In this document: piece by piece, positions 1-9,392 of the stretch
How the letters are laid out: every line of letters begins with the position of its first letter
Position numbering within the stretch: the stretch's first letter is position 1
NCBI RefSeq assembly: GCF_000196515.1
Contig: NC_014248.1
Coordinates: 4,654,001-4,718,000 of the forward strand
From: 'Nostoc azollae' 0708
GTDB lineage: Bacteria > Cyanobacteriota > Cyanobacteriia > Cyanobacteriales > Nostocaceae
Direction of reading: 5' to 3'
DNA: 64,000 nt
The notes under the pieces: model-generated
Told to the model about the DNA's origin: nothing
Seen by the model: the letters and a program-made list of their open reading frames with translations, nothing else
The model's database searches: none
Translations under genes and position numbers: made by a program

Positions 1-1593
1 CGGGATTGGCTAGATATTTCTTGGCATCCCCAAGCTACACGCATTTGTATTGGTGAACCACCACCACGCATACCAGACACATTCACTTTTAGCCAACAAC
101 TAATTCATCAGTTGGGTGGGTTGGCCTTAGTTGCTATTGATTTTATCGCCCCTTGGGAACGAGTGGTTGATTTAAAATTTGCCCGTCGTCCAGGAGAAGA
201 AGCACTTTATCACCTGTACGTCGAAGTAATGGGTAAATATAGTAATGCTATTCTCACAGATGCTAGAAATGAAATTATCACCGCTGCGCATCAAGTTAGT
301 CAGCAGCAATCTAGCGTCCGTCCCATCCAAACCGGACAGCCTTATGAACCGCCACCAAAACTTACGGGAACTATTCCCAGTTTGGGGAAATCTCAAGCAC
401 GCTGGCAAGAAGGAGTCAGTTTGATACCGGGAGGGATTAAACGACAGTTACTGAAAAGTTATAGTGGTTTGAGTGCGGCTTTGTTAGATACGATGTTGCT
501 GACTGCGAATATAGCAACAGATACAAGCACAGATGCTTTAACTGGTGATGATTGGGATAGACTATTTGCGTGTTGGCAAAAATGGCTACAAACTTTAGAA
601 ACTGGTAAATTCCAACCCGCTGGGACTGAAAATGGCTATACGGTGATGGGTTGGGCTGAAGTAGCACCAGCCAACAACATTCAAGAATTACTCAACCAGT
701 ATTACACCGACCAGTTACGTCAACAGTTATTTTCCCAACTACGCCATCAGTTAAGTCAGAAGTTACAAAATATTCTGGGTAAGTTAGGCAGTAAGGCACA
801 AACATTTAAAGACAGATTACAACAGTCAGATCAAGCGGATGAATATCGGCAGAAAGCTGATTTGTTAATGGCGCATCTGCAAAACTGGCAACCGGGGATG
901 AAGGAAATTATCCTGGCAGATTTTGAGACAAACCAACCAATGGCGATCGCACTTCAACCAGATAAAAACGCTGTCCAAAATGCCCAAAAACTTTATAAAC
1001 AACATCAAAAACTTAAACGCGCCCGTGCTGCTGTCGAACCATTGCTGTGGGAAGTGCAAACAGAAATTGACTATTTGGAACAAGTAGAAGCTGCAATTTC
1101 CCAAATTGATCAATATCAAACAGCAGCAGATTTGCAAGCACTAGAAGAAATCCGTGATGAACTAATTGGACAAAAATATCTAGAAGCCTTAGAATATCGC
1201 AGCAGAAGCACAACCGATAGAGCAAGTACCAACTTTCATTGTTACCGCACTCCCAGCGGCTTTGAAGTCTTAATTGGTCGGAACAACAAGCAAAATGATT
1301 ATCTCACATTTCGTGTCGCAGGAGATTATGACTTGTGGTTTCACGCCCAAGAAATCCCCGGGAGTCATGTTCTACTACGTCTAGAACCGGGTAAAGTTCC
1401 TGAAGAAACAGATTTACAATTTACTGCCAATCTTGCTGCTTATTTTAGTCGTGCCCGTCAAAGTGACCAAGTACCAGTAGTTTACACCCGATCCAACCGG
1501 GTCTACAAACCCAAAGGTACTAAACCAGGGCTTGTGGTTTACAAGCAAGAAACTATTATTTGGGGACAACCGGGAATAATTCGTAATTCGTGA
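1..1593 (+). CDS. rqcH: RqcH/NFACT family ribosome quality-control protein (5' end outside window)
   Basis: The reading frame is open from the first base, so the N-terminus lies outside the window; about 530 residues are visible, close to the usual 550-580. The C-terminal NFACT-R domain is clear, with the signature DYDLWFHAQEIPGSHVLLRL near the end. The middle part is rich in Gln, Lys and Leu and fits the helical coiled-coil region of the family. Proteins of this family (bacterial RqcH, eukaryotic Rqc2/NEMF, formerly called fibronectin-binding proteins) bind stalled 50S-peptidyl-tRNA complexes and, in bacteria, recruit tRNA-Ala to add C-terminal alanine tails. The function is taken from the family. 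The first ATG-type start within the window (112) is internal and should not be used as the gene start. Confidence 0.9.
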   Translation, partial: RDWLDISWHPQATRICIGEPPPRIPDTFTFSQQLIHQLGGLALVAIDFIAPWERVVDLKFARRPGEEALYHLYVEVMGKYSNAILTDARNEIITAAHQVSQQQSSVRPIQTGQPYEPPPKLTGTIPSLGKSQARWQEGVSLIPGGIKRQLLKSYSGLSAALLDTMLLTANIATDTSTDALTGDDWDRLFACWQKWLQTLETGKFQPAGTENGYTVMGWAEVAPANNIQELLNQYYTDQLRQQLFSQLRHQLSQKLQNILGKLGSKAQTFKDRLQQSDQADEYRQKADLLMAHLQNWQPGMKEIILADFETNQPMAIALQPDKNAVQNAQKLYKQHQKLKRARAAVEPLLWEVQTEIDYLEQVEAAISQIDQYQTAADLQALEEIRDELIGQKYLEALEYRSRSTTDRASTNFHCYRTPSGFEVLIGRNNKQNDYLTFRVAGDYDLWFHAQEIPGSHVLLRLEPGKVPEETDLQFTANLAAYFSRARQSDQVPVVYTRSNRVYKPKGTKPGLVVYKQETIIWGQPGIIRNS

Positions 1594-1808
1594 TTATTTA
1601 TTGCCTCACTCTCCCCAGTCCCCAGTCCCCATCCCCCCACAAATATAAAGACCGACTCACCTAAGGACAGATATTTTTTGAGATTTTTACATGAAAAATC
1701 TGTACTGACTGTTACAATCTTGTTAAGAAAAGTTGCCCGTTGCATTTTGGGAACGCGCAATTTGGTTTTGACTCTATTGAGAAGACAACACGAACAACGT
1801 TTTTTAAG

Positions 1809-1839
1809 ACCAGCCCTGTGGGAGGGGCTGGTTTTTTTT
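1809..1839 (+). terminator. Rho-independent terminator
   Basis: An 8-bp perfect stem (ACCAGCCC / GGGCTGGT) with an 8-nt loop is followed by eight T residues on the plus strand. It lies about 215 bp after the rqcH stop. It has no T-run on the minus strand, so it does not look like the porin terminator. It may end the rqcH transcript or a small RNA starting around 1716. Confidence 0.8.
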
Positions 1840-1859
1840 CAGAATGATGATATTGAAGT

Positions 1860-3449
1860 TTAGAAACTGAAGGTGGTTCTCAAAGCACCAATTACCACAT
1901 CATTATTATTAGTATCATTATGGTCTGGTGCTGTTATCCAAATAACACCAGGGGTAATTGTGATATTGTCACTAATTTTGTATTGATAAAATGCCTCAAT
2001 GTGATATGAGGTATCTAAGTCTTCAGACACCACTGAGGTGCTAGAACTCGTAACTTTCGGTTCCATGCCCAGGATCATACCAGCTAAGTTACCTTTTTTA
2101 CCCAAGTCTGGAAAACCAAGGGTAACGGCATAGTTCCAAATGTCTACATCTCCTTTCTCTCTTGTTAACACTTGACTCCGGGTATATCCAGCCCAACCAC
2201 CCAATACAAATTTCTCACTGATGGCAACGGATGCTTGGAGACCGTAAGAATTACTGGAAAATGCTTCACTGCTAATATCAGATGTTGCAGCTTCGCTACC
2301 TGTGAGTATTGGTTGATTGTAGGAATTGATATAGATTAAACCAAGGGCAATGCGATCACATGGTTTGAGGGTCAACTGTGCCATTGCACCATAGGGTCCA
2401 TCAAACAAACCATTTTTAGAGGCAGGGTTTGAGGCAGGATTGTCGGTAGTACCTGCTAAATACCCTAAACTTAAGGTTATATTCTTGTTGAACTGGTGAT
2501 TTACTCCCAAACCTGCACCACTGATCTGGTTATAGATTGGGTTGCGTGTACCAAAGGTGGACAAAGCACCATCACCATCACCATCAAAAATATTAATTGT
2601 GCTGGTAAGGTCATCTGCTGCACCGCCAGTAGCAATAGCTATTGCCTGTGTTTTGTTACCTACTGGGAATTTGTACCACAGTGTACCTAAGAAAGTATCG
2701 TTAGTACCACTACCAGCAAAAAACAAATTACCCTGTTGTGGACTGCTGATAGGGCTATTGATATTATTACTCTCAATTCTGGTAAACAGCGTATCTTGAC
2801 CACTAAAGCTGCTGACAAATTCAATCCGCGCCCGTGCGCCTAGAGTGCTATTTTTATTGTCACCACTGTTACCAGCAAAAACCTCACTGAAGACGGCGAC
2901 TAGTTGCCCTTGCAATTTGCTGGTGGTAGAAAATTGATTGGCTTCTAACTCAGCAGCCCTGGCTTCCAGCGCATCTACACGACCCCGCAAGGTTGCTAGT
3001 TCAGCCGCAAATTCTTCTCGTAGTTTTTGCAGTGTGGCTAAATCCTGTTTTGTTACTAGATCAGCAGTAGCAGTGGCAATTAATTCGTTAACTCGATCTA
3101 AACAAGCATTCAACCCGGCTGCAAATTCATACCTTGTCATAGCACGATTACCACGATAAGTACCGTTGGCATAGCCAGCAATACAACCGTAACGTTCTAC
3201 CAAAGATCGCAAAGCTTGAAATGCCCAATCTGTGGATTGCACGTCTGATAACTCAGATACTGATGTTACTTGTGATATCAACTCCTGTTGATTAATTTTT
3301 CCAAGTTTTGGCGTTAGATTAGTAATTCCAATTGGTTCACTAGTTTCCGTTGTCGTTGTTACTTCCCCGGCTGATGGACCCGTCCCCATAGAAAGCATCG
3401 CACCGCAAATTGCCGGACTTGCTAATAGATATGCCCAGAATTTTTGCAT
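1860..3449 (-). CDS. SLH-domain OprB-type outer-membrane porin (cyanobacterial SomA/SomB-like)
   Basis: This 529-aa protein has an N-terminal signal peptide, then an SLH domain (about residues 65-130; DWAFQALRSLVERYGCIAGY and RAMTRYEFAAGLNAC), a heptad-rich coiled coil (about 130-175; LREEFAAELATLRGRVDALE) and a long beta-rich C-terminal domain ending in Phe, as usual for outer-membrane barrels. This architecture is the standard cyanobacterial porin: SLH binds the peptidoglycan and the barrel carries small solutes or ions across the outer membrane. It is transcribed away from znuA across a 367-bp intergenic region with a Zur-box-like palindrome, so it may serve outer-membrane zinc or other metal entry; that link is inference. 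Confidence 0.88.
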   Translation of the reverse strand: MQKFWAYLLASPAICGAMLSMGTGPSAGEVTTTTETSEPIGITNLTPKLGKINQQELISQVTSVSELSDVQSTDWAFQALRSLVERYGCIAGYANGTYRGNRAMTRYEFAAGLNACLDRVNELIATATADLVTKQDLATLQKLREEFAAELATLRGRVDALEARAAELEANQFSTTSKLQGQLVAVFSEVFAGNSGDNKNSTLGARARIEFVSSFSGQDTLFTRIESNNINSPISSPQQGNLFFAGSGTNDTFLGTLWYKFPVGNKTQAIAIATGGAADDLTSTINIFDGDGDGALSTFGTRNPIYNQISGAGLGVNHQFNKNITLSLGYLAGTTDNPASNPASKNGLFDGPYGAMAQLTLKPCDRIALGLIYINSYNQPILTGSEAATSDISSEAFSSNSYGLQASVAISEKFVLGGWAGYTRSQVLTREKGDVDIWNYAVTLGFPDLGKKGNLAGMILGMEPKVTSSSTSVVSEDLDTSYHIEAFYQYKISDNITITPGVIWITAPDHNDTNNNDVVIGALRTTFSF

Positions 3450-3816
3450 AGTTTCCTCACACCTGTTTACAATTCACACCTGTCCCACATATATAGCAGG
3501 GTAAAGCTACTAATAAATATTCTTAAAATAATAACATTATTAATTAAGCGATTTTTTTTACCATTTTTTTACCAGTAGGTCAAGAAATCGTGATGAATTG
3601 ATAAATCTATAAAATAACATCAAAAAAGTATTATGGACTGCAAAAATTTTGTCGTCATTACAGACACAGTAAAATTTTGACAAAATTGCATGATATTGTT
3701 GCTAATATTTGGTGATAATGATTATTATTATAAGTGTAAGATTGGCTTCTTGTTCTTGCCAACAGAAATCTTGATACACAGAAAAGCAGGATTATTTATT
3801 AAGGAGGGAAAAATCA
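3450..3816. promoter_or_regulatory. Divergent promoter region between porin and znuA
   Basis: This 367-bp, very AT-rich spacer separates the divergent porin and znuA genes. It contains the Zur-box-like palindrome at 3713-3727 and a weaker AT palindrome at 3527-3541 (AATAAT-AAC-ATTATT) nearer the porin. The znuA ribosome-binding site AAGGAGG is at 3801-3807, nine bases before the ATG. No other gene is supported here; the plus-strand ORF starting at 3690 overlaps znuA out of frame and looks like a shadow. Confidence 0.6.
3713..3727. promoter_or_regulatory. Zur-box-like operator
   Basis: TGATAAT-G-ATTATTA is a 7-1-7 inverted repeat with one mismatch to the Zur consensus TGATAATNATTATCA described in cyanobacteria. 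It lies 90 bp upstream of znuA and 263 bp upstream of the porin. Zn-loaded Zur (Fur family) would repress zinc-uptake genes at such a site. The match is seen in the sequence; Zur binding is inferred. Confidence 0.6.
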
Positions 3817-4785
3817 ATGCTTGGAAATTATATAAAACTCACAATCAGGAGCAGAAGAAGCAATATCCTGGGTTTAATGACGCTGCTATTATTGTCAGTG
3901 GGTATTTTAAGTTGTAAAGAATCTAACAATAAAACAGAGAATAATACGCAGGAGAGACCAAAAGTAGTGATAACATTTTTACCCGTGTATTTGTTTACAA
4001 AAGCCGTAACTGGAGATGTAGCAGATGTGGAGATTTTAGTGCCACCAGGTACGGATATACATGATTATCAGGCGACACCAGATAATGTAAAAGCGATCGC
4101 AACAGCTAATGTTTTGGTAAAAAATGGCTTAGGTTTAGAGGCATTTCTCACAGAAACAGTTAAGAATGCCAAAAATACTAAATTAGTAGAAATTGATGCC
4201 AGTACAAGTATTAAAGTGATAAATGATATTTCTCCCGTGGAGGAAACAAACGAGAAAGACCACAAATATGAACACACTGCGGGAAATCCTCATGTTTGGT
4301 TAGATCCAGTTTTTGCTAAACAGCAAGTCATCAATATTCGGGATGGTTTAATAACTGCTGATCCAGGAAATAAAACAACTTATGAAGCTAATGCAGCGGC
4401 TTATATTCAGGAATTAGACAACTTAAATAATGAATTTCGGCGGACTTTACAAAAGACCCCTAATTGTACATTTATTACTTTTCATGATGCCTTTCCCTAC
4501 ATGGCCAAACGCTATAATCTCAAACAAATGGCAGTTGTAGAAATTCCTGAAGACCAACTTTCACCAGCGGATGTGCAGAATGCTATTAATGCAGTTAAAA
4601 AGTACAAAGTTAAAGCCTTATTTAGTGAACCAGGAATAGATAACAAATTACTGACCAGCCTTTCACAAGATTTGCAGTTAACTGTATATCCTCTAAATTC
4701 TCTAGAAAATGGTGAAACAAACCCCCAGTATTATTTTCAGGCAATGAAGGATAATTTAAAGAATTTAGCAACAGGATGTAAGTAA
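3817..4785 (+). CDS. znuA: Zinc ABC transporter substrate-binding lipoprotein ZnuA
   Basis: This 322-aa protein is a cluster A-I (ZnuA/TroA/MntC) metal-binding protein. A membrane leader (about 17-32) ends in the lipobox ILSC, so Cys33 is the likely lipidated residue. The expected metal ligands are present: His82 (TDIHDY), His159 (GNPHVWLDP), His223 (TFHDAFPY) and an acidic residue near 271-275 (FSEPGID). A short loop with extra His residues (DHKYEH, 148-153) precedes the second ligand, as in zinc rather than manganese proteins, though it is short. The start is well supported by AAGGAGG at 3801. It is followed after 103 bp by znuC on the same strand. A Zur-like box lies upstream, so repression by zinc is expected. 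Confidence 0.9.
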   Translation: MLGNYIKLTIRSRRSNILGLMTLLLLSVGILSCKESNNKTENNTQERPKVVITFLPVYLFTKAVTGDVADVEILVPPGTDIHDYQATPDNVKAIATANVLVKNGLGLEAFLTETVKNAKNTKLVEIDASTSIKVINDISPVEETNEKDHKYEHTAGNPHVWLDPVFAKQQVINIRDGLITADPGNKTTYEANAAAYIQELDNLNNEFRRTLQKTPNCTFITFHDAFPYMAKRYNLKQMAVVEIPEDQLSPADVQNAINAVKKYKVKALFSEPGIDNKLLTSLSQDLQLTVYPLNSLENGETNPQYYFQAMKDNLKNLATGCK

Positions 4786-4888
4786 TTCGTAATAGTGCCT
4801 CTGGCAGGCTACGCAAACGTAATTTTTAATTTAGACCGCTAATTAGTTTCTGATTTATCCGTAACATCCATCGAAAATCCAAAATCGA

Positions 4889-5692
4889 ATGACTGACGAC
4901 CAGCAAGCAATCACATTGCCAATATTAAAAGTAGAGGGATTAACTGTCTATCAAGGAAACTTCCTCGCTGTACGGGATGTTTCCTTTGAATTATTTCCTG
5001 AAACAGATACAGCGATAGTAGGACCAAATGGGGCTGGTAAAAGTACCTTAGTTAAGGCTATATTAGATTTGATTCCCCGACGTTCTGGGACAATAGAAAT
5101 TTTTGGTCGTCCCATTGCCAGGTTAGGAAGTTTACGACATTTTTTGGGCTATATGCCACAAAATTTTATTTTTGATCGTAGTTTTCCTATTTCTGTGACT
5201 GAGTTAGTAGGACTAGGAATAGGTGAGAGGGAACAGGTAATAGGTGACAAAAAAAATTTATTATTCCCCAATTTTTGGCAAAAACATACAGAAAAAACAG
5301 CAGCTATAGCAGCAGCTTTACACAGAACAAATATATATCGTTTAAGAAATCAGACTATTGGGACTCTTAGCGGTGGTCAACTCAAGCGGGTGTTATTGGC
5401 TTATTGTTTGGTAACACCACGAAAATTATTGGTATTGGATGAAGCTTTTGCTGGGGTAGATATGCAAGGTGCAGCTGATTTTTATGCTTTACTAAATGAG
5501 TTAAAACGAGAAGAGGGTTGGACTGTTTTACAGGTTTCCCATGATATTGATATGGTAAATCGTCATTGCGATCGCGTCCTCTGTCTTAATCAAACTGTAG
5601 TATGTACTGGTAAGCCAGAAATTGCCCTTTCACCGCAAAATCTTTTAGCAACTTATGGACCCGGTTTTACTCGTTATCAACACAAGCATTAA
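4889..5692 (+). CDS. znuC: Zinc ABC transporter ATP-binding protein ZnuC
   Basis: This 267-aa ABC ATPase has Walker A GPNGAGKST (about 45-53), the signature LSGGQLKR, Walker B LLVLDEAF and a switch His (QVSHDID). It is the energy-coupling subunit of the metal importer, working with ZnuB in the inner membrane. It follows znuA in the same direction and was probably co-transcribed with it. The znuB gene is not immediately downstream: a 624-bp interval with an opposite-strand regulator pseudogene separates them. Manganese importers (MntA) have near-identical ATPases; the zinc assignment rests mainly on the ZnuA features, the Zur-like box and the SmtB-type regulator. Confidence 0.88.
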   Translation: MTDDQQAITLPILKVEGLTVYQGNFLAVRDVSFELFPETDTAIVGPNGAGKSTLVKAILDLIPRRSGTIEIFGRPIARLGSLRHFLGYMPQNFIFDRSFPISVTELVGLGIGEREQVIGDKKNLLFPNFWQKHTEKTAAIAAALHRTNIYRLRNQTIGTLSGGQLKRVLLAYCLVTPRKLLVLDEAFAGVDMQGAADFYALLNELKREEGWTVLQVSHDIDMVNRHCDRVLCLNQTVVCTGKPEIALSPQNLLATYGPGFTRYQHKH

Positions 5693-5828
5693 AAACTGAA
5701 AATAGTTCCTCCGGCAGGCTACCGCCAACAAAATTTAAAATTTGATAACTGCTACCTTTTGTGTTTTCAAGATTGACCTTTTTTGAATTTTCAGTTCCCC
5801 GAAGGGGTTGAATTTTGTCTTCTGACTG

Positions 5829-6182
5829 TCAATCTTTTTCATCTAGGTGTTCAGCTACAGATTGATAAAGATGGAAAATATGACTATCGTGGAGGCGATA
5901 GAAAACATTACGCCCTTGTTTACGGTAACTGACCAAACGCATGGCGCGTAAGTTTCGCAGTTGATGAGAAACAGCGGATTCACTCATTTCTAGTAAGGCT
6001 GCTAAATCACTGACACAAAATTATTTGTTTGCTAATATGGAAAGAACTCTCAGGCGGTTAGCATCTCCTAAAAAGCTAAAAAATTCTGCCATGCGTTGGG
6101 GTTTTTCTGTGCTGATTAGTTTATTGGGAATGGCTTCAAGAATATTGCTATTTAAAGTAATTGGTGGATTAGATTGAATCAT
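5829..6182 (-). pseudogene. SmtB/ArsR-family zinc-responsive repressor with an internal stop
   Basis: The minus strand reads as a 117-residue SmtB-like protein in one frame from ATG at 6182, interrupted only by TAA at codon 54 (6021-6023). After the stop the winged-helix recognition region continues intact ([20 protein letters not shown], then [20 protein letters not shown]). The alpha-5 metal site of SmtB (Asp, His, His, Glu at spacing 0, 2, 13, 16) is fully kept in [17 protein letters not shown], and the alpha-3 Cys is present. The family binds Zn and releases DNA. CAA to TAA would explain the stop (ANKQFCVSDL expected). It sits between znuC and znuB, divergent from znuB. Either the regulator is lost or translation restarts downstream at a Met in the HTH. 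Confidence 0.85.
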
Positions 6183-6316
6183 GATTTGTTCTTAACTTGA
6201 TTTTAAAGAATAAGAGTTTTTCAGGTGTAAATATATGCTTTAAAATTGAATATTTAGTCATGAAATAAAAGATAATCTATTTACAGGATAGATAAAAATT
6301 ACTGTAAAACAGAGAT

Positions 6317-7186
6317 ATGAATTTATTGGTTGATATTCAAAGCAACTTGTTAGCTATTACAAATAGTCATGGTTTAGTGGAATTGCTAGGGTTTCCTTTC
6401 ATGCAACGTGCCATTATTGGTGCTGTATTAATGGGAATACTGGGTGGTTTATTAGGCTGTTTTGTTACCTTGCGCCAGTTGTCATTTTTTAGTCACGCTG
6501 TAGGCCATGCGGCGTTAGTAGGTGTGGCTTTAGGTGTGTTATTAAACATAAATCCTACATGGATGTTGTTGCCATTTACCTTAATTTTCGGTGTAATTGT
6601 CCTCTACCTAATTGACAAAACGGATTTAGCTAGTGATAGTATTCTTAGTATAGTTCTATCAGGGGCGTTAGGGATCGGAGTCATCCTCACCAGTATGATT
6701 AAAGGATATCGCGGAAACTTGATGGCTGTACTATTTGGCGATATTTTAGCTATTGATGCTATAGATTTAATTTTGACGCTGCTGGTACTTGTGGGTAGCG
6801 GTATTTTTTTATTATCAACATTGCGATCGCAAATTTTGTTAACCCTTAACGCAGATGTTGCCCAGGTACAAGGCGTTCCTGTTAAATTATATCGTTATGG
6901 GTTTGTGATTTTGCTATCTTTAGCCGTAGCCGTAGCAATTAAAGCCGTCGGGGTTTTACTCGTAAACGCCTTTTTAGTAATTCCCGCAGCCACCGCTAAA
7001 ATGGTGACTGATCAATTTAGCTGGTTTTTGCTTATGTCAGTCCTTGTTGGTTCCAGCAGTAGCATCGCTGGAATTATGGTTTCTGGAGTGTTTAACCTAG
7101 CTTCTGGCCCTAGTATTGTTTTGGTGCAGTTCCTGGTGTTCGTCGTCGTTTTCACCTGGGTTAAGTTAGGGATAAAAGCAGCTTAA
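6317..7186 (+). CDS. znuB: Zinc ABC transporter permease ZnuB
   Basis: This 289-aa, very hydrophobic protein has about eight or nine membrane segments and the ABC-3 family pattern (FMQRAIIGAVLMGILGGLLG; QLSFFSHAVGHAALVGVALG; AVGVLLVNAFLVIPAATAKM). It forms the inner-membrane channel of the ZnuABC importer and receives metal from ZnuA. It lies downstream of the broken SmtB-type gene, which reads the other way, so it probably has its own promoter in 6183-6316; the leader there is AT-rich and no clear operator could be assigned. A tRNA-Phe gene follows 81 bp after the stop. Confidence 0.9.
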   Translation: MNLLVDIQSNLLAITNSHGLVELLGFPFMQRAIIGAVLMGILGGLLGCFVTLRQLSFFSHAVGHAALVGVALGVLLNINPTWMLLPFTLIFGVIVLYLIDKTDLASDSILSIVLSGALGIGVILTSMIKGYRGNLMAVLFGDILAIDAIDLILTLLVLVGSGIFLLSTLRSQILLTLNADVAQVQGVPVKLYRYGFVILLSLAVAVAIKAVGVLLVNAFLVIPAATAKMVTDQFSWFLLMSVLVGSSSSIAGIMVSGVFNLASGPSIVLVQFLVFVVVFTWVKLGIKAA

Positions 7187-7267
7187 AAGTTCTTTTGGCA
7201 ACCTACTTGACATATCCTTTTTCTTTTGCTAAATTTATTAATGGTGGCGAACATAAAAGAAGCCCGC

Positions 7268-7340
<73 letters not shown>

Positions 7341-7554
7341 TAGGTTTTAGAAAATTCAATAAATACTTTCCCTAGATTTTGACTATTTAGTTTAAAAACA
7401 TAGGGTGTTCTTTTGCAGTTGCAGGAGTGCGATCGCATTTTTATTAAACTTAATAAAGAATAAAAATATACTAACAGTATAGTACTAATTATAGTTCTTT
7501 AGATTTTTGGGCTTGACTTTGACTAAAATATTGCTATCTTTGGTAAACTTCTAC

Positions 7555-7678
7555 AGGACTTACGCAACTGGCATATTATTAGGGTGCATCATACCTATAA
7601 GTTGGTTAGTATCAACAGATTTTCAAAACATTTGACGCACCTTACAAGAGACTTGAGTGTGACACTTGTGTAAGTCCT
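7555..7678. mobile_element. MITE-like element (124 bp)
   Basis: The segment is bounded by 13-bp inverted repeats, AGGACTTACGCAA at the left and the reverse complement of AGGACTTACACAA at the right (12/13). It holds no ORF, which fits a non-autonomous element. The flanks (CTAC / ATTC) show no clear target duplication. Confidence 0.6.
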
Positions 7679-7700
7679 ATTCTAATCTAAATTGTTCAGA

Positions 7701-7830
7701 TAAGTAGGTAAAAACAAAGAAACATAAATATGTAACAAAATGTAAATTACTTGAAACCCTTGGGATTGCTTGATCTCCCTTTGCTGCATTCGCCTTGACA
7801 TAGTTATAAATTTTTCCGCCCACCTACTTA
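7701..7830. mobile_element. MITE-like element (130 bp), same family as 41724-42000
   Basis: It is bounded by TAAGTAGGT and its reverse complement ACCTACTTA. Inner blocks TATGTAAC-AAA-TGTAAA and GCCTTG-CATA recur in the same order in the copy at 41724-42000. It ends directly at the stop codon of the dead Uma2 gene, so it may have inserted at that gene's 3' end. Confidence 0.55.
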
Positions 7831-8330
7831 TCACAAATTATGAATTTGACTAGCATTGATAATGTGCTCAACTTTGATGTTTAATTCAGGAAAAGTAGGA
7901 GAAATAATTTTATCGTTTCTTGTAAATGCTCTTACTTGATATTTACCATCAACCAATTCATAAACAAATACGGTCGGTAATTTTAGGGTTGCCTAAATAA
8001 CTCCTAGAAGCAATAGCTAAATAATCCAGAATCCAATATTCTTTAATTCCTAAATTTTCATATTCTTCTAATTTATCAACATAATCATCTTCCCAATTTC
8101 ATCTTCCCAATTTGTGGATGTTACTTCTACAGCTAATTGAATCGGTTCAATCACAGCACCGTAAGTTGTTACATTAGAATTCCATAAAGAAAGATGGACT
8201 TACCACACTCGCATCTGGGTTTCTTCCTCTTTGTTCTCCTTTGCTGGTAAAGGTTCTGATGACTATATCTTTATCAAGAATATAGTCAAGACCTAAAGGA
8301 TCACTTTCTCCATCAAAAGTCTTAACCCTT
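7831..8330 (-). pseudogene. Uma2-family (DUF820) nuclease-fold gene remnant
   Basis: Minus-strand fragments match the cyanobacterial Uma2 family: RNPDASVV, then AVEVTSTNWEDD, DKLEEYENLGIKEYWILDYL, and FVYELVDGKYQVRAFTRNDK ending in SQIHNL. The pieces lie in different frames. One frameshift region contains a direct duplication of GGGAAGATGA around 8090-8110, and another lies near 7975. The N-terminal part is missing. Uma2 proteins have a PD-(D/E)XK-like fold and are abundant and expendable in cyanobacteria. The position on the family is secure; no intact product can be made. Confidence 0.75.
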
Positions 8331-8395
8331 GAAAAGTGGACTTTGAAGAATTTAGCCCCCCTTTTTCAACAGTTGGGGGGATCTAAGATATATCC

Positions 8396-9316
8396 CTATT
8401 TCTCTTTTTTATAACTATCAACAGCAGCACGCAAATTACCCTGATGTACGGATAAAAGTTGTTCACCAGCGGTTTTATCTAAATCAGTCCAGTGCATTAA
8501 CAAAGCCAGTTTCACCCATTTACCACTGCGTTCAAGTAAAAAACTGGCTGCTTCTCGACTTAAACCGGTCAAGTCTTGTAAAATTCTTAAAGCGCGATCG
8601 CGCAACTTTTGATTTGTTACCGCAACATCAACCATCCGATTACCGTAAACTTTACCCAACCTCACCATCACGCTGGTAGAAAGGATATTTAAAGCCAGTT
8701 TAGTCGCAGTACCAGCTTTCAAACGAGTCGAACCGGCTAAGATTTCCGGACCAGTTAACAAGCGAATATCAATATCAGCATCAAAATCTACTTGTTCAGC
8801 AGGAACACAGGCTATAAAAACAGTTAAAGCACCGCGTTGACGGGCAGCGTTTAAGGCACCGTGAACATAGGGAGTAGTTCCTCCAGCGGTGATACCGACG
8901 ACTACATCAAGTTGAGTTATGTGACGTTGGGCGATCGCACTTTCTCCATCTTCAGCTAGGTCTTCTAACCCCTCAGAACTGCGTAACAGCGCCCCAGCAC
9001 CACCAGCAATAATCCCCTGTACCAACTCTGGAGGTGTGCAGAACGTTGGAGGACACTCAGCCGCATCCAACACCCCTAATCTGCCACTAGTTCCCGCACC
9101 AATGTAAAATAAACGTCCACCTTGATGCAAACGCTCCGCTGTGCGTTCAATAGCTCCTGCTAACTGAATTTTAGCGCCAGCAACAGCAGCTACAGCTTTT
9201 TCATCTTCATGATTAAATAATTCCACCAACTCCAGCGCATTAAGTTGGTCTAAATTTAAACTATTGGGATTTACCTGTTCCGTCAAAAGATGCCCGCGTT
9301 CCTGCAAATTTGTCAT
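8396..9316 (-). CDS. murQ: N-acetylmuramic acid 6-phosphate etherase MurQ
   Basis: The protein is 306 aa from ATG at 9316 and begins MTNLQERGHLLTEQ, the usual start of the family. An upstream in-frame TTG at 9334 would add six residues and is less likely. The SIS (sugar isomerase) domain is clear: GRLFYIGAGTSGRLGVLDAA and VVGITAGGTTPYVHGAL, followed by GTATKLALNILST. MurQ cleaves the lactyl ether of MurNAc-6-phosphate to GlcNAc-6-phosphate and lactate in cell-wall recycling. It stands alone on the minus strand; the DUF3110 gene lies 77 bp upstream and might share a transcript. Confidence 0.93.
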   Translation of the reverse strand: MTNLQERGHLLTEQVNPNSLNLDQLNALELVELFNHEDEKAVAAVAGAKIQLAGAIERTAERLHQGGRLFYIGAGTSGRLGVLDAAECPPTFCTPPELVQGIIAGGAGALLRSSEGLEDLAEDGESAIAQRHITQLDVVVGITAGGTTPYVHGALNAARQRGALTVFIACVPAEQVDFDADIDIRLLTGPEILAGSTRLKAGTATKLALNILSTSVMVRLGKVYGNRMVDVAVTNQKLRDRALRILQDLTGLSREAASFLLERSGKWVKLALLMHWTDLDKTAGEQLLSVHQGNLRAAVDSYKKEK

Positions 9317-9392
9317 TTTTCTCTTAGTTATCAATTGTTATTTTCACCTGTTCCCTATTCCCTTTTCCTAATGACTAATAACTAATAACTAA

